Source: Methylobacterium sp. AMS5 (lineage in GTDB: Bacteria; Pseudomonadota; Alphaproteobacteria; Rhizobiales; Beijerinckiaceae). Taken from it: a stretch of 64,000 nucleotides of DNA. The position numbers were made by a program, and so were the translations under genes. Below are positions 9,199 to 18,027 of this stretch, in pieces. Under the pieces are notes generated by a model. The model searched no databases, had not been told where the DNA came from, and saw nothing but the letters and a program-made list of their open reading frames with translations. Each line of letters starts with the position of its first letter. Within the stretch, counting starts at the first letter, position 1. The stretch lies in the NCBI RefSeq assembly GCF_001542815.1, contig NZ_CP006992.1:4407501-4471500 (forward strand), in the 5' to 3' direction.

Positions 9199-9307
9199 GA
9201 CCGGTTCACCGCTCCTCCCGCCGCGCCTTCCGGGGGCGGCGATCCCGTTTGACGGCTTGCGGCTGAAGGGTCTACGGCCGGCCGTTCTTCCTCGCATCCC
9301 CTCCGAT

Positions 9308-10297
9308 ATGGACGCCCCACCGTCAACCATCCCCACGCTGCGCCTGGCGGCCGACGCGGACGGCCTCGCGCGAGCGGCCGCCCTGCTCCGGGCGGGGCGT
9401 CTCGTCGCCCTGCCGACGGAGACGGTCTACGGGCTCGGGGCCGATGCCACCGACCCGGAGGCGGTGGCCGCGATCTATGCGGCCAAGGGCCGCCCGCGCT
9501 TCAACCCGCTGATCGCCCATGTCGCGACCGCCGAGGCTGCGTTGGCCGAGGGCGTGTTCGACGAAGCCGCCCTCCGGCTCGCGGAAACATTCTGGCCGGG
9601 GCCGCTGACCCTGGTGGTGCCGGCGGCACCCGGCGGCTCGGTCTGCGATCTCGCTCGGGCCGGCCTCGACTCCGTGGCGCTCCGCGTGCCGGCCCACGAC
9701 ATCGCCCGCGCGCTGCTGGAACGGGCCGGGCGACCGGTGGCGGCGCCCTCGGCCAACCGCTCCGGACGGGTGAGCCCCACCAGCGCCGACCATGTGCTGA
9801 CCGATCTCGACGGGCGCATCGCGGCCGTGCTCGACGGAGGCGAATGCCCGGTCGGGGTCGAATCCACCGTCGTCGCCTGCCTCGGCGGCCCGCCCCGACT
9901 GCTGCGCCCCGGCGGGGTGACGCGGGAGGCCATCGCTGCCGTGCTGGGCTTTGCCCCCGAAGCAGTCAGTGATCCGGGCTCGCGGCCCGTGGGCCCTGGT
10001 CTGCTTGCCTCGCACTACGCGCCGCGGGCCGGGGTGCGGCTCGATGCCAGGACCATCGAGCCCAGTGAGGCGGTTCTGCTGTTCGGGGCCTTCCGCCCCG
10101 CTGGGCTGGACCATGCAGCAGCGGTCGAATCCTTGAGCGAGCGCGGGGATCCGGCGGAGGCCGCCGCGCGGCTGTTCGGGGCCTTGCGCCGGCTCGACGC
10201 CTCGGGCGCACCGACCATCGCTATCGTCCCGGTGCCGGAGGAGGGGCTGGGCGAGGCGATCAACGACCGCCTGCGCCGGGCTGCGGCGCCGCGCTGA
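9308..10297 (+). CDS. L-threonylcarbamoyladenylate synthase (Sua5/TsaC)
   Basis: A 329-aa protein of the long Sua5 form. The YrdC/TsaC domain holds GRLVALPTETVYGLGADA (nucleotide-binding KxR/TxTxY region), AIYAAKGRPRFNPLI, FWPGPLTLVVPA and APSANRSGRVSPT, all hallmark motifs. A linker VLRPGGVTREAI... then leads to a C-terminal Sua5 domain. It makes threonylcarbamoyl-AMP from threonine, bicarbonate and ATP for t6A modification of ANN-decoding tRNAs. It is divergent from the acyl-CoA dehydrogenase gene. A Rho-independent terminator lies about 105 bp downstream. Confidence 0.92.
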   Translation: MDAPPSTIPTLRLAADADGLARAAALLRAGRLVALPTETVYGLGADATDPEAVAAIYAAKGRPRFNPLIAHVATAEAALAEGVFDEAALRLAETFWPGPLTLVVPAAPGGSVCDLARAGLDSVALRVPAHDIARALLERAGRPVAAPSANRSGRVSPTSADHVLTDLDGRIAAVLDGGECPVGVESTVVACLGGPPRLLRPGGVTREAIAAVLGFAPEAVSDPGSRPVGPGLLASHYAPRAGVRLDARTIEPSEAVLLFGAFRPAGLDHAAAVESLSERGDPAEAAARLFGALRRLDASGAPTIAIVPVPEEGLGEAINDRLRRAAAPR

Positions 10298-10329
10298 AAC
10301 CGGCACGATTTTTCGTTGAATTTTTTTTC

Positions 10330-10355
10330 GGAACCACACGGCCTTCGGCGCATTG
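10330..10355 (+). promoter_or_regulatory. Candidate EcfG-type (general stress sigma) promoter
   Basis: GGAAC, 16 bp, then CATT. The alphaproteobacterial EcfG consensus is GGAAC with about 16-17 bp to CGTT, so this has one mismatch in the -10. It follows a run of T residues in the gap after the Sua5 gene, and only a terminator lies downstream on this strand. It may drive a short non-coding transcript or be a chance match. Confidence 0.3.
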
Positions 10356-10402
10356 TCCGATCACGAAGGCCAGTTCAGCCCCCAATGGCCTTTTCCCTTC
10401 AA

Positions 10403-10428
10403 GGCTCGGAGCAATCCGAGCCTTTTTT
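10403..10428 (+). terminator. Rho-independent terminator
   Basis: An 8-bp perfect stem GGCTCGGA/TCCGAGCC with a GCAA tetraloop is followed immediately by six T residues. The T-run is on the plus-strand side, so it ends transcripts from the Sua5 gene or a short RNA starting after it. It lies in the convergent gap before the hybrid kinase stop codon. Confidence 0.88.
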
Positions 10429-10466
10429 CTTGCCCGCTCCGCAAGCCGCTGCGGGCGAAGGGAAAA

Positions 10467-12230
10467 TCATCGCGCTCGCACGGCGCGCCGCTGGATCGCT
10501 CGGCGCAGGATGCGCGAGAGATCCTCCACCGAGTAGGGCTTGTGCAGCAGCGGGAAGCCGTGGTGCCCGTCCTCGGCCAGCACGTGGCTGTAGCCGGAGG
10601 AGAGCACGATCGGCATGCCGGGCGTCCGCCCCCGGATCGTGCGGGCGAGTTCGACCCCGTTCATGCCGGGCATCACCACGTCGGTGAACACCACGTCGAA
10701 GCGTTCCGGCGTCCGGTCGAGTTCGGCCAGCGCCTGCTCCGCATCCATCGCCCAGACGGTGCCGTAGCCGAGTTCGGCCAGCGCTTGCGTCGCGAAGGCG
10801 CCGACCTCGCGGTTGTCCTCGACGAGGAGCACGCAGGTGCCGTGGCCGGGGGCCAGCGGCTCGGGCTCGTCGGCGGACTCGACCATCGTCGGGGCGACCT
10901 TGGCCCGCGGCAGGAACAGGGTGAAGGTCGTGCCCTGTCCCAGCACGCTCTCCACCGCGATGTCGCCGCCCGACTGCTTGGCGAAGCCGAACACCTGGGA
11001 GAGACCGAGCCCGGTGCCCTGGCCGACGCCCTTCGTCGTGAAGAACGGCTCGAAGATCCGTGACAGGTCGGCCGGCGCGATGCCCGTCCCCGTGTCGGAA
11101 ATCGCCACCGCGACGAAGTCGCCGGGCACGGCCGGATGGGTGCGCAGGGCCGGGATCTGCCCGGCATGGCCGACGCGGATGGTCAGCGTGCCCTCGCCCT
11201 CCATGGCGTCGCGGGCGTTGACGACCATGTTGACCAGCGCCGTGTCGAACTGGCTCGGATCGGCCTCCACGAGGCAGGCGAAGGGCTCGCCGGCGGCGTC
11301 GAAGCAGGGCTCGATCAGGGTCTTCACCTGGATGCGCGCGCCGGTGAGCGTGCCGACCATGTCGGCCACCGAGGCGACGCCGCGGCCGGCATCGAACACC
11401 TCGGGCTTGAGCGCCTGGCGCCGGGCGAAGGCGAGGAGCTGGCCGGTCAGCTTGGCCGCGCGCGCCACCGTGTCGGAGATGGCATCGACGTAGCGGCGGC
11501 GGCGCTCCTCGGCGAGGTCGGGGCGCTTGAGCAGGTCGGTGGAGGATTTGATGACCGTGAGCAGGTTGTTGAAGTCGTGCGCGACGCCGCCGGTGAGCTG
11601 GCCCACCGCCTCCATCTTCTGGCTCTGGCGCAGGGCCTCCTCGATCCGCTCGCGCTCGGCCACCTCGGCGCGCAGGCGCTCGTTGGCCTCGGCGAGTTCG
11701 TGCAGGCGCAGCCGCTCCGCCGTGAGGTCGGTGATCACGCCGCAAAGGAGAAGGGTGTCGCCGTCGCCGTCGAGGCGGCTCAGCGACAGGTAGGCCGGGC
11801 GCTCGACTCCCGCCTCGCCGCACAGGGCGATCTCGCCGCGGGCCGGCATCTGCGCCGCCTGCGCGATCAGGGCGGCGAGCGCCGCGTCCTGGCCCCCGGC
11901 GGCGAAGCGCGCGAAGGACTGGCCGATCAGGCGCTCCTGCGGCGTGCCCAGGGTCTCGGCGAGCCGGCGGTTGCAGTAGAGCAGCGTCCCGTCCGGCCCG
12001 AGGGTGAAGGCGCCCTCCTGGATCTGCTCGATCAGCACCCGGTAGGGCCGGTCGGCATTCTCCAGGGTATAGACCAGCCGCTCGCCGCCCGGACCTTCGA
12101 CCACGATCGCATCGAAATCCCCCCGGCGGATCGCCGCGAGGGTATCCTCGACCTCCTCCAGCCGCGTTTCCAGCGCGCGGATGCGCGCCTGCGCCGCGTC
12201 CAAAGCCGTGGCGGCGGGCTCAGCGCTCAT
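10467..12230 (-). CDS. PAS hybrid histidine kinase with C-terminal receiver, kai operon
   Basis: A 587-aa cytoplasmic protein with no TM segment. An N-terminal coiled coil (residues about 10-36) leads to a PAS domain (about 60-170: [21 protein letters not shown]...), then a second coiled coil. The H-box is [14 protein letters not shown] with phospho-acceptor H218. The ATPase has [19 protein letters not shown] and [13 protein letters not shown], and a receiver follows with [11 protein letters not shown] (Asp about 517) and KPYS. The HDFNN type groups with kinases that phosphorylate their own receiver. It is the last gene of kaiC-kaiB-kaiB-HK and its ATG overlaps the end of the upstream kaiB by 11 bp, suggesting coupled translation and a role reading the Kai state. 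A start at 12281 is possible. Confidence 0.9.
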   Translation of the reverse strand: MSAEPAATALDAAQARIRALETRLEEVEDTLAAIRRGDFDAIVVEGPGGERLVYTLENADRPYRVLIEQIQEGAFTLGPDGTLLYCNRRLAETLGTPQERLIGQSFARFAAGGQDAALAALIAQAAQMPARGEIALCGEAGVERPAYLSLSRLDGDGDTLLLCGVITDLTAERLRLHELAEANERLRAEVAERERIEEALRQSQKMEAVGQLTGGVAHDFNNLLTVIKSSTDLLKRPDLAEERRRRYVDAISDTVARAAKLTGQLLAFARRQALKPEVFDAGRGVASVADMVGTLTGARIQVKTLIEPCFDAAGEPFACLVEADPSQFDTALVNMVVNARDAMEGEGTLTIRVGHAGQIPALRTHPAVPGDFVAVAISDTGTGIAPADLSRIFEPFFTTKGVGQGTGLGLSQVFGFAKQSGGDIAVESVLGQGTTFTLFLPRAKVAPTMVESADEPEPLAPGHGTCVLLVEDNREVGAFATQALAELGYGTVWAMDAEQALAELDRTPERFDVVFTDVVMPGMNGVELARTIRGRTPGMPIVLSSGYSHVLAEDGHHGFPLLHKPYSVEDLSRILRRAIQRRAVRAR

Positions 12231-12555
12231 CGGCGGCCCCGTCGAGTCCAAGCCCTTCGAGTCCAAGCCCGTCGAGGACATGCCGCTCGTCGCTCAGATC
12301 GCCGGTGATGCGCCGGGCGGGGAGGGGGGAGAGCCGTATCAGGGTCGGCGCCGCGACCACGCCGTCGGCGCCCGCAAGCGCCGATTGCTGGTAGATGTCG
12401 ACCACTTCGAGGTCGCACGCGCCCCCGAGCCGATGCTCGCACAGGCGGCGCACGCTCTCGATGCTGCGGGTCGAGCGCGGCGAGGTGCCGGCGACGTAGA
12501 GGCGCAGCCGGGTGCGCCCGGCCTCCCCGTGGGCCGTGATGTCCCCGCCGCTCAA
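12220..12555 (-). CDS. kaiB: KaiB-family protein, divergent copy
   Basis: A 111-aa thioredoxin-like KaiB. The first strand [12 protein letters not shown], then [29 protein letters not shown] and [11 protein letters not shown] match the family. Compared with the neighbouring kaiB it is eroded: KNPQLA is QQSALA, IIGDLSN is ITGDLSD, and the usual GLD after VL(V/I) is DGLG. The C-terminus is extended by [11 protein letters not shown] repeats. KaiB binds the KaiC CI ring after a fold switch; whether this copy can still do so is uncertain. It may bind a different partner, such as the kinase. Its start overlaps the stop of the upstream kaiB (ATGA), and it overlaps the kinase gene downstream. Confidence 0.85.
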   Translation of the reverse strand: MSGGDITAHGEAGRTRLRLYVAGTSPRSTRSIESVRRLCEHRLGGACDLEVVDIYQQSALAGADGVVAAPTLIRLSPLPARRITGDLSDERHVLDGLGLEGLGLDGAADER

Positions 12556-12923
12556 ACGCTGTCCGCCTTCGCTGCGGGACTTTTTTCTGCGAGGTTCTGG
12601 GGCTGGATATCGAGGCCGACCAGCACCTTCTCGGTGTTGGACAGGTCGCCGATGATGCGCTTGAGCGGCGCGGGCAGGCGACGCACCAGGGTCGGGATTG
12701 CCAGGATCTGGTCACCGACCGCGAGCTGCGGGTTCTTCATCAGGTCGATGACCTCGATGTCGTAGTGCCCGGCGAGGTGCTCCTCGCAGAAACGCTTGAG
12801 GTTGGCCATCGCCGTCAGCGACTTGGCAGTCTGTCCGGCGACGTAGAGGCGCAGGTGGTAATGGCCCTCGTCCACCGGGCCGCCGGCGTCGAGTCCATCC
12901 TCGGTTGGTTCGGAGCCGCTCAT
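12552..12923 (-). CDS. kaiB: KaiB, canonical copy
   Basis: A 123-aa Kai[48 protein letters not shown] and [16 protein letters not shown] are very close to cyanobacterial KaiB, including the region that switches fold and docks on KaiC. An N-terminal acidic extension of about 20 residues and a C-terminal [15 protein letters not shown] tail are the only differences. Its ATG overlaps the kaiC stop by 4 bp (ATGA), and the divergent second kaiB overlaps its own stop the same way, so the three are translationally coupled. Confidence 0.93.
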   Translation of the reverse strand: MSGSEPTEDGLDAGGPVDEGHYHLRLYVAGQTAKSLTAMANLKRFCEEHLAGHYDIEVIDLMKNPQLAVGDQILAIPTLVRRLPAPLKRIIGDLSNTEKVLVGLDIQPQNLAEKSPAAKADSV

Positions 12924-14671
12924 TGCGTGCCTCCCCGGCGGGTGGAGAGGATGCGCCGCTCGCTGGTCAGCATCGCCTCGCGCATCTCGTCCTCGCTCGC
13001 TAGCACCGCCTCTTCCTCCGCCGCGGTTTCCAGGGTGGCGCGCAGTTCGTCGATCTGGCGCTCCAGCGACTGGCGCCGCCGCTCCGCCTCGCGCCGCCGT
13101 CGGCGGCTCTCCTGCTCGCGGCGCAGAACGGCGGCGGCTTCCTCCGTCTCCTGCACGATGCGGGCGGTGCCGGTCAGCACGCCCGCCGGGCCGATATAGG
13201 CCTCGACGAGGGTGATGCCGTCGCTCGACATACTGAACTCGCGCACTTGGTTCGAGTGGCGCATGCCGCGGGCCTTGATGACGTAGAGCGTGCGCGAGCG
13301 CTCGCCGTTGGCCTCGATGTTGAGGAGCTTGATCCAGGCATCCATCAGCGAGGAGACGCCGATATTGCTGTCGTGGTCGAGGCTGCCGTCCTCGCGCAGG
13401 CTGGTGAACACGGCGGTGATGCCGCGGCTCTTCAGCATGTCGACCATGCGCAGCATCGTCGCCTGAAGCTCGGCCGGCGGGCCCCGCAGCGCCGAGAGCG
13501 GATCGACCACCACCACGGAGGGCGCGAAGCGATCGATGTCCCGGTGCATGCGCGCCAAGTGCATTTCCAGGCCGTAGAGGCTCGGACGCGCCGCCTCGAA
13601 CCGCAGCAGGCCCGCCTCGACATGGCGGGCGAGGTCGAGGCCGATCGAGCGGGCGTTGCGGATGATCTGGTCGGCGCTCTCCTCGAACACGAAGGACATG
13701 CAGCGCTCGCCGCGCGCGCAGGCCGCGTCGATCATGCTCGACGTGATCATGGTCTTGCCGGTGCCGGACTGGCCCGACACGAGGATGCTGGTGCCGCGGT
13801 GGAAGCCGCCGGGTTCGAGCATCGCGTCGAGGCCGGGGATGCCGGTGGAGGCCACGCCCTCGGCGATGGTGTAGTCGAGGTCGGCCGCGGTAACCGGCAG
13901 GACGCTGATGCCCTCGGCATCGATCAGGAACGGGTACTCGTTGGTGCCGTGGGCCGAGCCGCGATACTTCACCACGCGCAGGCGCCGGGTCGTGATCTGG
14001 TCCTCGACGCGGTTGTCGAGCAGCACCACGCAGTCGGAGACGTATTCCTCCATCCCCTGGCGGGTGAGCTGGCCCTCGCCGCGCTCGCCGGTGATGATCG
14101 CGGTCAGCCCCCGGTCCTTGATCCAGCCGAACAGGCGGCGGAGTTCGGCCCGCAGCACCGTCTCGTCGGAAAAGCCCGCGAACAGGGTCTCGATCGTGTC
14201 GAGCACGACGCGCTTGGCGCCGATCGAATCCACCGCGAAGCCGAGGCGGATGAACAGGCCTTCGAGGTCGTACTCGCCGGTCTCCTCGATCTCGCTGCGC
14301 TCCACGCGGACGTGGTCGATGGCGAGCTTGCCCTGCGCCACCAGCCCGTCGAGGTCGTAGCCGAGGGAGGCGACGTTGGCGACGAGATCCTCGGCGCGCT
14401 CCTCGAAGCTCATGAACACGCCGGGCTCGCCGAAGCGGGTCGCGCCGTTGACGAGGAAGGTGGTGGCGAACAGCGTCTTGCCGCAGCCGGCCGCGCCGCA
14501 GACCAGCGAGGGCCGCCCCTTCGGCAGGCCGCCGAAGGTGATGGTATCGAAGCCGTCGATGCCGGTGGCGACTTTCGCGAGCGCGGGGGCGCTCGTGGAT
14601 GCGCTCTTGGATGCGCCCTTCGAAGCGTCCTTGGGAGTGCCTTCGGGCGGGCTCGCGGATTCAGACGCCAA
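12920..14671 (-). CDS. kaiC: KaiC-like double RecA ATPase/autokinase
   Basis: A 583-aa protein with two RecA-type domains. CI has Walker A GAAGCGKT and the catalytic pair SFEER; CII has GQSGTGKT and FVFEES. After CII, the region aligned to the cyanobacterial S431/T432 phosphosites reads [12 protein letters not shown], so the dual site would be Ser-Ser. The KaiC-type [15 protein letters not shown] and [10 protein letters not shown] follow. An extra C-terminal coiled coil of about 75 residues ([18 protein letters not shown]...) is not in cyanobacterial KaiC. No kaiA is present. The start is TTG, with GGAG 8 nt upstream on the coding strand, before a Ser/Ala/Lys-rich leader. Confidence 0.93.
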   Translation of the reverse strand: MASESASPPEGTPKDASKGASKSASTSAPALAKVATGIDGFDTITFGGLPKGRPSLVCGAAGCGKTLFATTFLVNGATRFGEPGVFMSFEERAEDLVANVASLGYDLDGLVAQGKLAIDHVRVERSEIEETGEYDLEGLFIRLGFAVDSIGAKRVVLDTIETLFAGFSDETVLRAELRRLFGWIKDRGLTAIITGERGEGQLTRQGMEEYVSDCVVLLDNRVEDQITTRRLRVVKYRGSAHGTNEYPFLIDAEGISVLPVTAADLDYTIAEGVASTGIPGLDAMLEPGGFHRGTSILVSGQSGTGKTMITSSMIDAACARGERCMSFVFEESADQIIRNARSIGLDLARHVEAGLLRFEAARPSLYGLEMHLARMHRDIDRFAPSVVVVDPLSALRGPPAELQATMLRMVDMLKSRGITAVFTSLREDGSLDHDSNIGVSSLMDAWIKLLNIEANGERSRTLYVIKARGMRHSNQVREFSMSSDGITLVEAYIGPAGVLTGTARIVQETEEAAAVLRREQESRRRRREAERRRQSLERQIDELRATLETAAEEEAVLASEDEMREAMLTSERRILSTRRGGTQ

Positions 14672-15050
14672 GGCAGGTCTCCAGCACGGTTTCTTCCCCG
14701 GCCGTCATCGGGGGCAACCCGTCCGGTCCGCTATCCAGGCGCGGGATCGTGATGGGGAGCGCTGCGGCCGGGACACGAGGAAGAGGGCGGGCGCCGGCAG
14801 CGGCGCCGGTCGCAGGCGCCGACGGGAGGGGGCGGAGGCGTCGTGAGGCAAGGGCGTCGTCATGAAGGCGTCATGGCGGGCCTCGATCACCCGTTGCACG
14901 GCTCCCGTAATGCAAAGGCCAGGGGGTGGCAATACACGGCCCGGCGAGCGCCCGGCAGGCTCCCCGAGCCGTGGTTCGCGGCCGATATTTCTTCGAATCT
15001 TCTACGGCTCCGCTGAAACCAATCGCCGCGCGGGCACTTTGAGGAAAGCC
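14672..15050. other. Divergent intergenic region kaiC / response regulator
   Basis: 379 bases between two divergently transcribed genes. Promoters for both should be here, but I see no clear hexamers or palindromic operator. The only assignable signals are the GGAG before the kaiC TTG and GAGGAAA before the regulator GTG. Confidence 0.5.
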
Positions 15051-15473
15051 GTGTCCCATCAACCCTCTGCAGCGCGCTTCACCCCAATGCCCTGTCTGTC
15101 CGAGCCGACCGATCCGTCCTCCGCGCGCCGCATCCTCGTCGTCGAGGACGAGTGCTTCGTGCGCATGGTGGCCGTGGACATGCTGGAGGATGCCGGCCTG
15201 CCGGTGGCCGAAGCGCCGGACGCCGACGCGGCCCTGCAACTCCTGGAGGGGAGGGCGCAGGCCTTCGGCGCCCTGTTCACCGACATCGACATGCCGGGCT
15301 CGATGGACGGGCTGACCCTGGCTGCGCGGGTGCGGGCGCGCTGGCCGCATATCCGCCTCGTCGTCACCTCGGGCCGGGTCCGGCCGCGCGCCGACGATTT
15401 GCCCGATGCGGGTTTCCTGCCGAAGCCCTATTGCCGCTCCGACCTGCTCGGCGCCCTCGGCCAGGCCGCCTGA
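15051..15473 (+). CDS. Single-domain response regulator (CheY-like receiver)
   Basis: A 140-aa receiver with no output domain. RRILVVEDECFVRMVAVDMLEDAG begins the domain, FTDIDMPGSMDG holds the phospho-accepting Asp, VVTSGR the switch Thr/Ser and FLPKPYCRSDLL the conserved Lys. The GTG at 15051 is chosen because GAGGAAA sits 6 nt before it; an ATG at 15087 also keeps the domain intact. It is divergent from the kaiC operon, whose last gene is a hybrid kinase, so a phosphorelay between them is a reasonable inference but not shown by sequence. Confidence 0.85.
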   Translation: MSHQPSAARFTPMPCLSEPTDPSSARRILVVEDECFVRMVAVDMLEDAGLPVAEAPDADAALQLLEGRAQAFGALFTDIDMPGSMDGLTLAARVRARWPHIRLVVTSGRVRPRADDLPDAGFLPKPYCRSDLLGALGQAA

Positions 15474-15495
15474 CGGCATCGCTCCGGCATCGGCC

Positions 15496-16842
15496 TCAGG
15501 CCGCCGGAACCGGCCAGCTCATCTCCACCCGAAGGCCGCCGAGTTCGGAGCGGCTGAGGCGCATCCGCGCGCCGACACCCTCCGCGAGGTCGCGGGCGAT
15601 GGCGATGCCGAAGCCCGTGCCGGGCCGGGTCTCGTCCCAGCGCCGGCCGCGGGCGATGCCGGCGATTGCGGCCTCGCTCATGCCGGGGCCGTCATCCTCC
15701 AGCACCAGACGGTGTTCGCCCCCCTCCGCGCGTCCCGAGACGCGGATGCGGCGGTGGGCCCATTTGCGGGCGTTGTCGAGGAGGTTGCCCAGGATCTCGG
15801 TGAGGTCGCCCTCGTCGCCGGGGAAGGCGAGGTTTTCCGGGACCGCGATCTCCCAGCGCAGGGCCTCGCCCTCGGGCAGGCGCTTGAGGGCGCCGACGAT
15901 CCGTCCCAGTGCCGGTCCGACCGGGCAGGCGCGCCGCCGCAGCCCCCCCGAGGCCGCCCGCGCCCGGGCGAGCGTGCGCTCGACCTGCCGGCCCATGGCG
16001 TGCGCCTGCTCGGCGATCTCCGCCGCCAGGGTGGGGTCGGCGGCTTCCGTGCGGCGGGCCAGCGCGTCGAGCACCGCCAGCGGGGTCTTGAGGCCGTGGG
16101 CCATGTCGCCGGCGCCCGTGCGCGCCCGCTCCAGGTCGCGCTCCTGGGCGTCGAGCAGGCGGTTGAGATCGGCCACCAGCGGGCGCACCTCCTCGGGAAA
16201 GGTGTCGGGCAGCCGCGCCTGCGTCCCGGCATGGATCGCGGCGAGATCCGCCCGCAGGGTCCGGAAGGGTGCCAGTGCCCGGCGCACGAACAGCGACATG
16301 GCGAGCGTCAGAGCCGCGAACAGCGCGCCGAGCGAGGGCACCAGCAGGCGCAGGAAGGTGGCGCGGCTCTGGGCGAGGTCGCGGCGATCCTCGGCCACCG
16401 TGACGGCGAGCGCCACCGCGCCGCCGTGGCCCGGAATCGAGACCCGCCGGGTCACGGCGATGAGCCGGCCGCCGTCCGGCCCGGCGAGGTCGCCGACCGC
16501 CGGCTCCTCCGATGTGTCGGGAAGCGTGCCGAGGCTCCGGTCCCAGAGCGAGCGCGAGCGCAGGGCGGTGCCGCCGGCACGCTCGACTTGCCAATAGAGG
16601 CCGCCATAGGGCGTCGAGAAGCGCGAATCCGGCGGCTCGCGCGGCAGGGTCGGGGCCCCGTCCGGCGCCAGGGCGACCTGCCCGGCGATGAGCTTGGCAG
16701 TGCGGTCGAGGCCGTCGGCGGTGCGGGCGTCGAGCACCCGGTCGAAGATCAGCGTCAGCCCGATCCCGGCCAGCACCAGCGCCAGGGCGATCAGCCCGGC
16801 GGCGGCGAGCCCGAGCCGCAGGCGCAGCGAGCCGCTGTTCAC
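15496..16842 (-). CDS. PhoQ/FeuQ-like sensor histidine kinase
   Basis: A 448-aa membrane kinase. TM1 is about residues 9-30 (LGLAAAGLIALALVLAGIGL), a periplasmic sensor of about 130 residues follows, and TM2 (LRLLVPSLGALFAALTLAMSLFV) lies near 170-195. A HAMP-like linker precedes the PhoQ-type H-box GDMAHGLKTPLAVLDAL. The N-box is GNLLDNARKWA, G1 EDDGPGMSE, G2 GTGFGIAIARDL. The GTG start overlaps the response-regulator stop as GTGA, showing coupling. Divalent cations or envelope stress are typical signals for this branch; the actual ligand is unknown. Confidence 0.9.
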   Translation of the reverse strand: MNSGSLRLRLGLAAAGLIALALVLAGIGLTLIFDRVLDARTADGLDRTAKLIAGQVALAPDGAPTLPREPPDSRFSTPYGGLYWQVERAGGTALRSRSLWDRSLGTLPDTSEEPAVGDLAGPDGGRLIAVTRRVSIPGHGGAVALAVTVAEDRRDLAQSRATFLRLLVPSLGALFAALTLAMSLFVRRALAPFRTLRADLAAIHAGTQARLPDTFPEEVRPLVADLNRLLDAQERDLERARTGAGDMAHGLKTPLAVLDALARRTEAADPTLAAEIAEQAHAMGRQVERTLARARAASGGLRRRACPVGPALGRIVGALKRLPEGEALRWEIAVPENLAFPGDEGDLTEILGNLLDNARKWAHRRIRVSGRAEGGEHRLVLEDDGPGMSEAAIAGIARGRRWDETRPGTGFGIAIARDLAEGVGARMRLSRSELGGLRVEMSWPVPAA

Positions 16843-17504
16843 GGCGGATCGGACGGCACGAGGTAGCCGTGGCCGCGGCGGGTCTCGATGATGCCGGGGC
16901 CGAGCTTGCGCCGCAGCCGGGTCAGCAGAGCCTCCAGCGCGTTGGCCTCGCGGTCGCTGTCGCTGCCGTGGAGATGGTCGAGCAGCTCGCCCGCCGCCAC
17001 GACCTGCCCCTGGCGGTGGAGCAGGAAGGCGAGCAGGCGGTATTCGAGCGCGGTGAGGTCGGCCTCGCGGCCCGCCACCGAGACCGCGCGGGTGCGGGTG
17101 TCGAGTTCGACCGCGCCGGCCCGCAGGACGGGAGAGGCGTGGCCGGCGGTGCGGCGCAGGATGGCGCGCAGCCGCGCCACCAGCTCCTCCATCCGGAACG
17201 GCTTGACGAGGTAGTCGTCGGCGCCCGCGTCGATCCCCTCGACCCGCTCGCGCCAGCCGTCGCGGGCCGTGAGGATCAGCACCGGCAGGGCGACGTCGGC
17301 CCCGCGCAGGCGGCGCAGCACGCCGAGGCCGTCGAGCCGCGGCAGGCCGAGGTCGAGCACCATGGCGTCGTAAGTCTCGGTCTCGGCCCGGAACCACGCC
17401 GCCTCGCCGTCGCCGACGATCTCGGCGACGTAGCCGGCCCGCTCCAGACCCTCGCTGATGTCGGCCGCGATGCGCGGCTCGTCTTCTACGACGAGGATGC
17501 GCAT
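16839..17504 (-). CDS. OmpR-family response regulator (PhoP/QseB-like)
   Basis: A 221-aa regulator. The receiver has MRILVVEDEPRIAADI, VLDLGLPRLDGLGVLR with the phospho-Asp, LILTARD and YLVKPF. The C-terminal winged helix has LTALEYRLLAFLLHRQGQVV, EANALEALLTRLRRKLG and IETRRGHGYLV, the OmpR/PhoB DNA-binding signature. It lies between an upstream PepSY-domain gene and a PhoQ-like kinase in one operon, the usual arrangement of alphaproteobacterial PhoPQ/FeuPQ-type systems. Confidence 0.93.
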   Translation of the reverse strand: MRILVVEDEPRIAADISEGLERAGYVAEIVGDGEAAWFRAETETYDAMVLDLGLPRLDGLGVLRRLRGADVALPVLILTARDGWRERVEGIDAGADDYLVKPFRMEELVARLRAILRRTAGHASPVLRAGAVELDTRTRAVSVAGREADLTALEYRLLAFLLHRQGQVVAAGELLDHLHGSDSDREANALEALLTRLRRKLGPGIIETRRGHGYLVPSDPP

Positions 17505-17528
17505 GTCGTCCCCGGAAGCAGGTCGGCC

Positions 17529-17876
17529 TCAGTCATCGTCGTCCACGTCGAGGAGCTTGAGGGAACTGGCATCGATCTTCACGTCGCGGCGGCGCCCGTC
17601 GGTGCCGAGGATGCGCAGCTTGTAGAGCCAGCGCCCGTCGTCGCGCTTGAGGTCGAGCGCCACCACGTCCCCCGGCACGGCGGCGCGGGCGGCGGCCAGG
17701 ACGGCATCGAGGGGGCGGATCTCGCCGCGCTCCAGGGCGCGGCGCGCCCGCTCGCCGTCGTCGTCGGCCCGCGCGGGCACGGCGCCCAGAGGCCCGGCAC
17801 TCAGGGCCGGGATCAGCGCGACGAGCGCGAGAAGGAACGGGCGAAGCGGGAAAGGGAACATCGGGGCACGAACCAT
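17529..17876 (-). CDS. Small secreted PepSY-domain protein
   Basis: A 115-aa exported protein. A signal peptide (FLLALVALIPALSAGPLG ... ARA) is followed by a single PepSY domain: RALERGEIRPLDAVLAAARAAVPGDVVALDLKRDDGRWLYKLRIL, then KIDASSLKLLDVDDDD with an acidic tail. Such proteins often precede PhoPQ-type genes and may bind cations or sense envelope state; this is inference from context. An internal ATG at 17861 is the alternative start. Confidence 0.82.
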   Translation of the reverse strand: MVRAPMFPFPLRPFLLALVALIPALSAGPLGAVPARADDDGERARRALERGEIRPLDAVLAAARAAVPGDVVALDLKRDDGRWLYKLRILGTDGRRRDVKIDASSLKLLDVDDDD

Positions 17877-18027
17877 GGCGCGACGCGGAGATGCCTGAGC
17901 CCGGCTGACGCGAGGCTGACAGGCGGCGTCAGGCTCGCGCGCCGCCGGGTTTGCGAGAAGGCGGCATCGACGGCGCAGCGGCTCTGAGCGGCGCGCCGAC
18001 CGCCCTCTCCCCGCGAGGCCCATCCCG

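Noticed and set aside
15497..17397. Extension of the PhoQ-like kinase frame upstream through the response regulator
   Set aside because: The extra part is an out-of-frame reading of the regulator; the GTGA overlap defines the true start at 16842.
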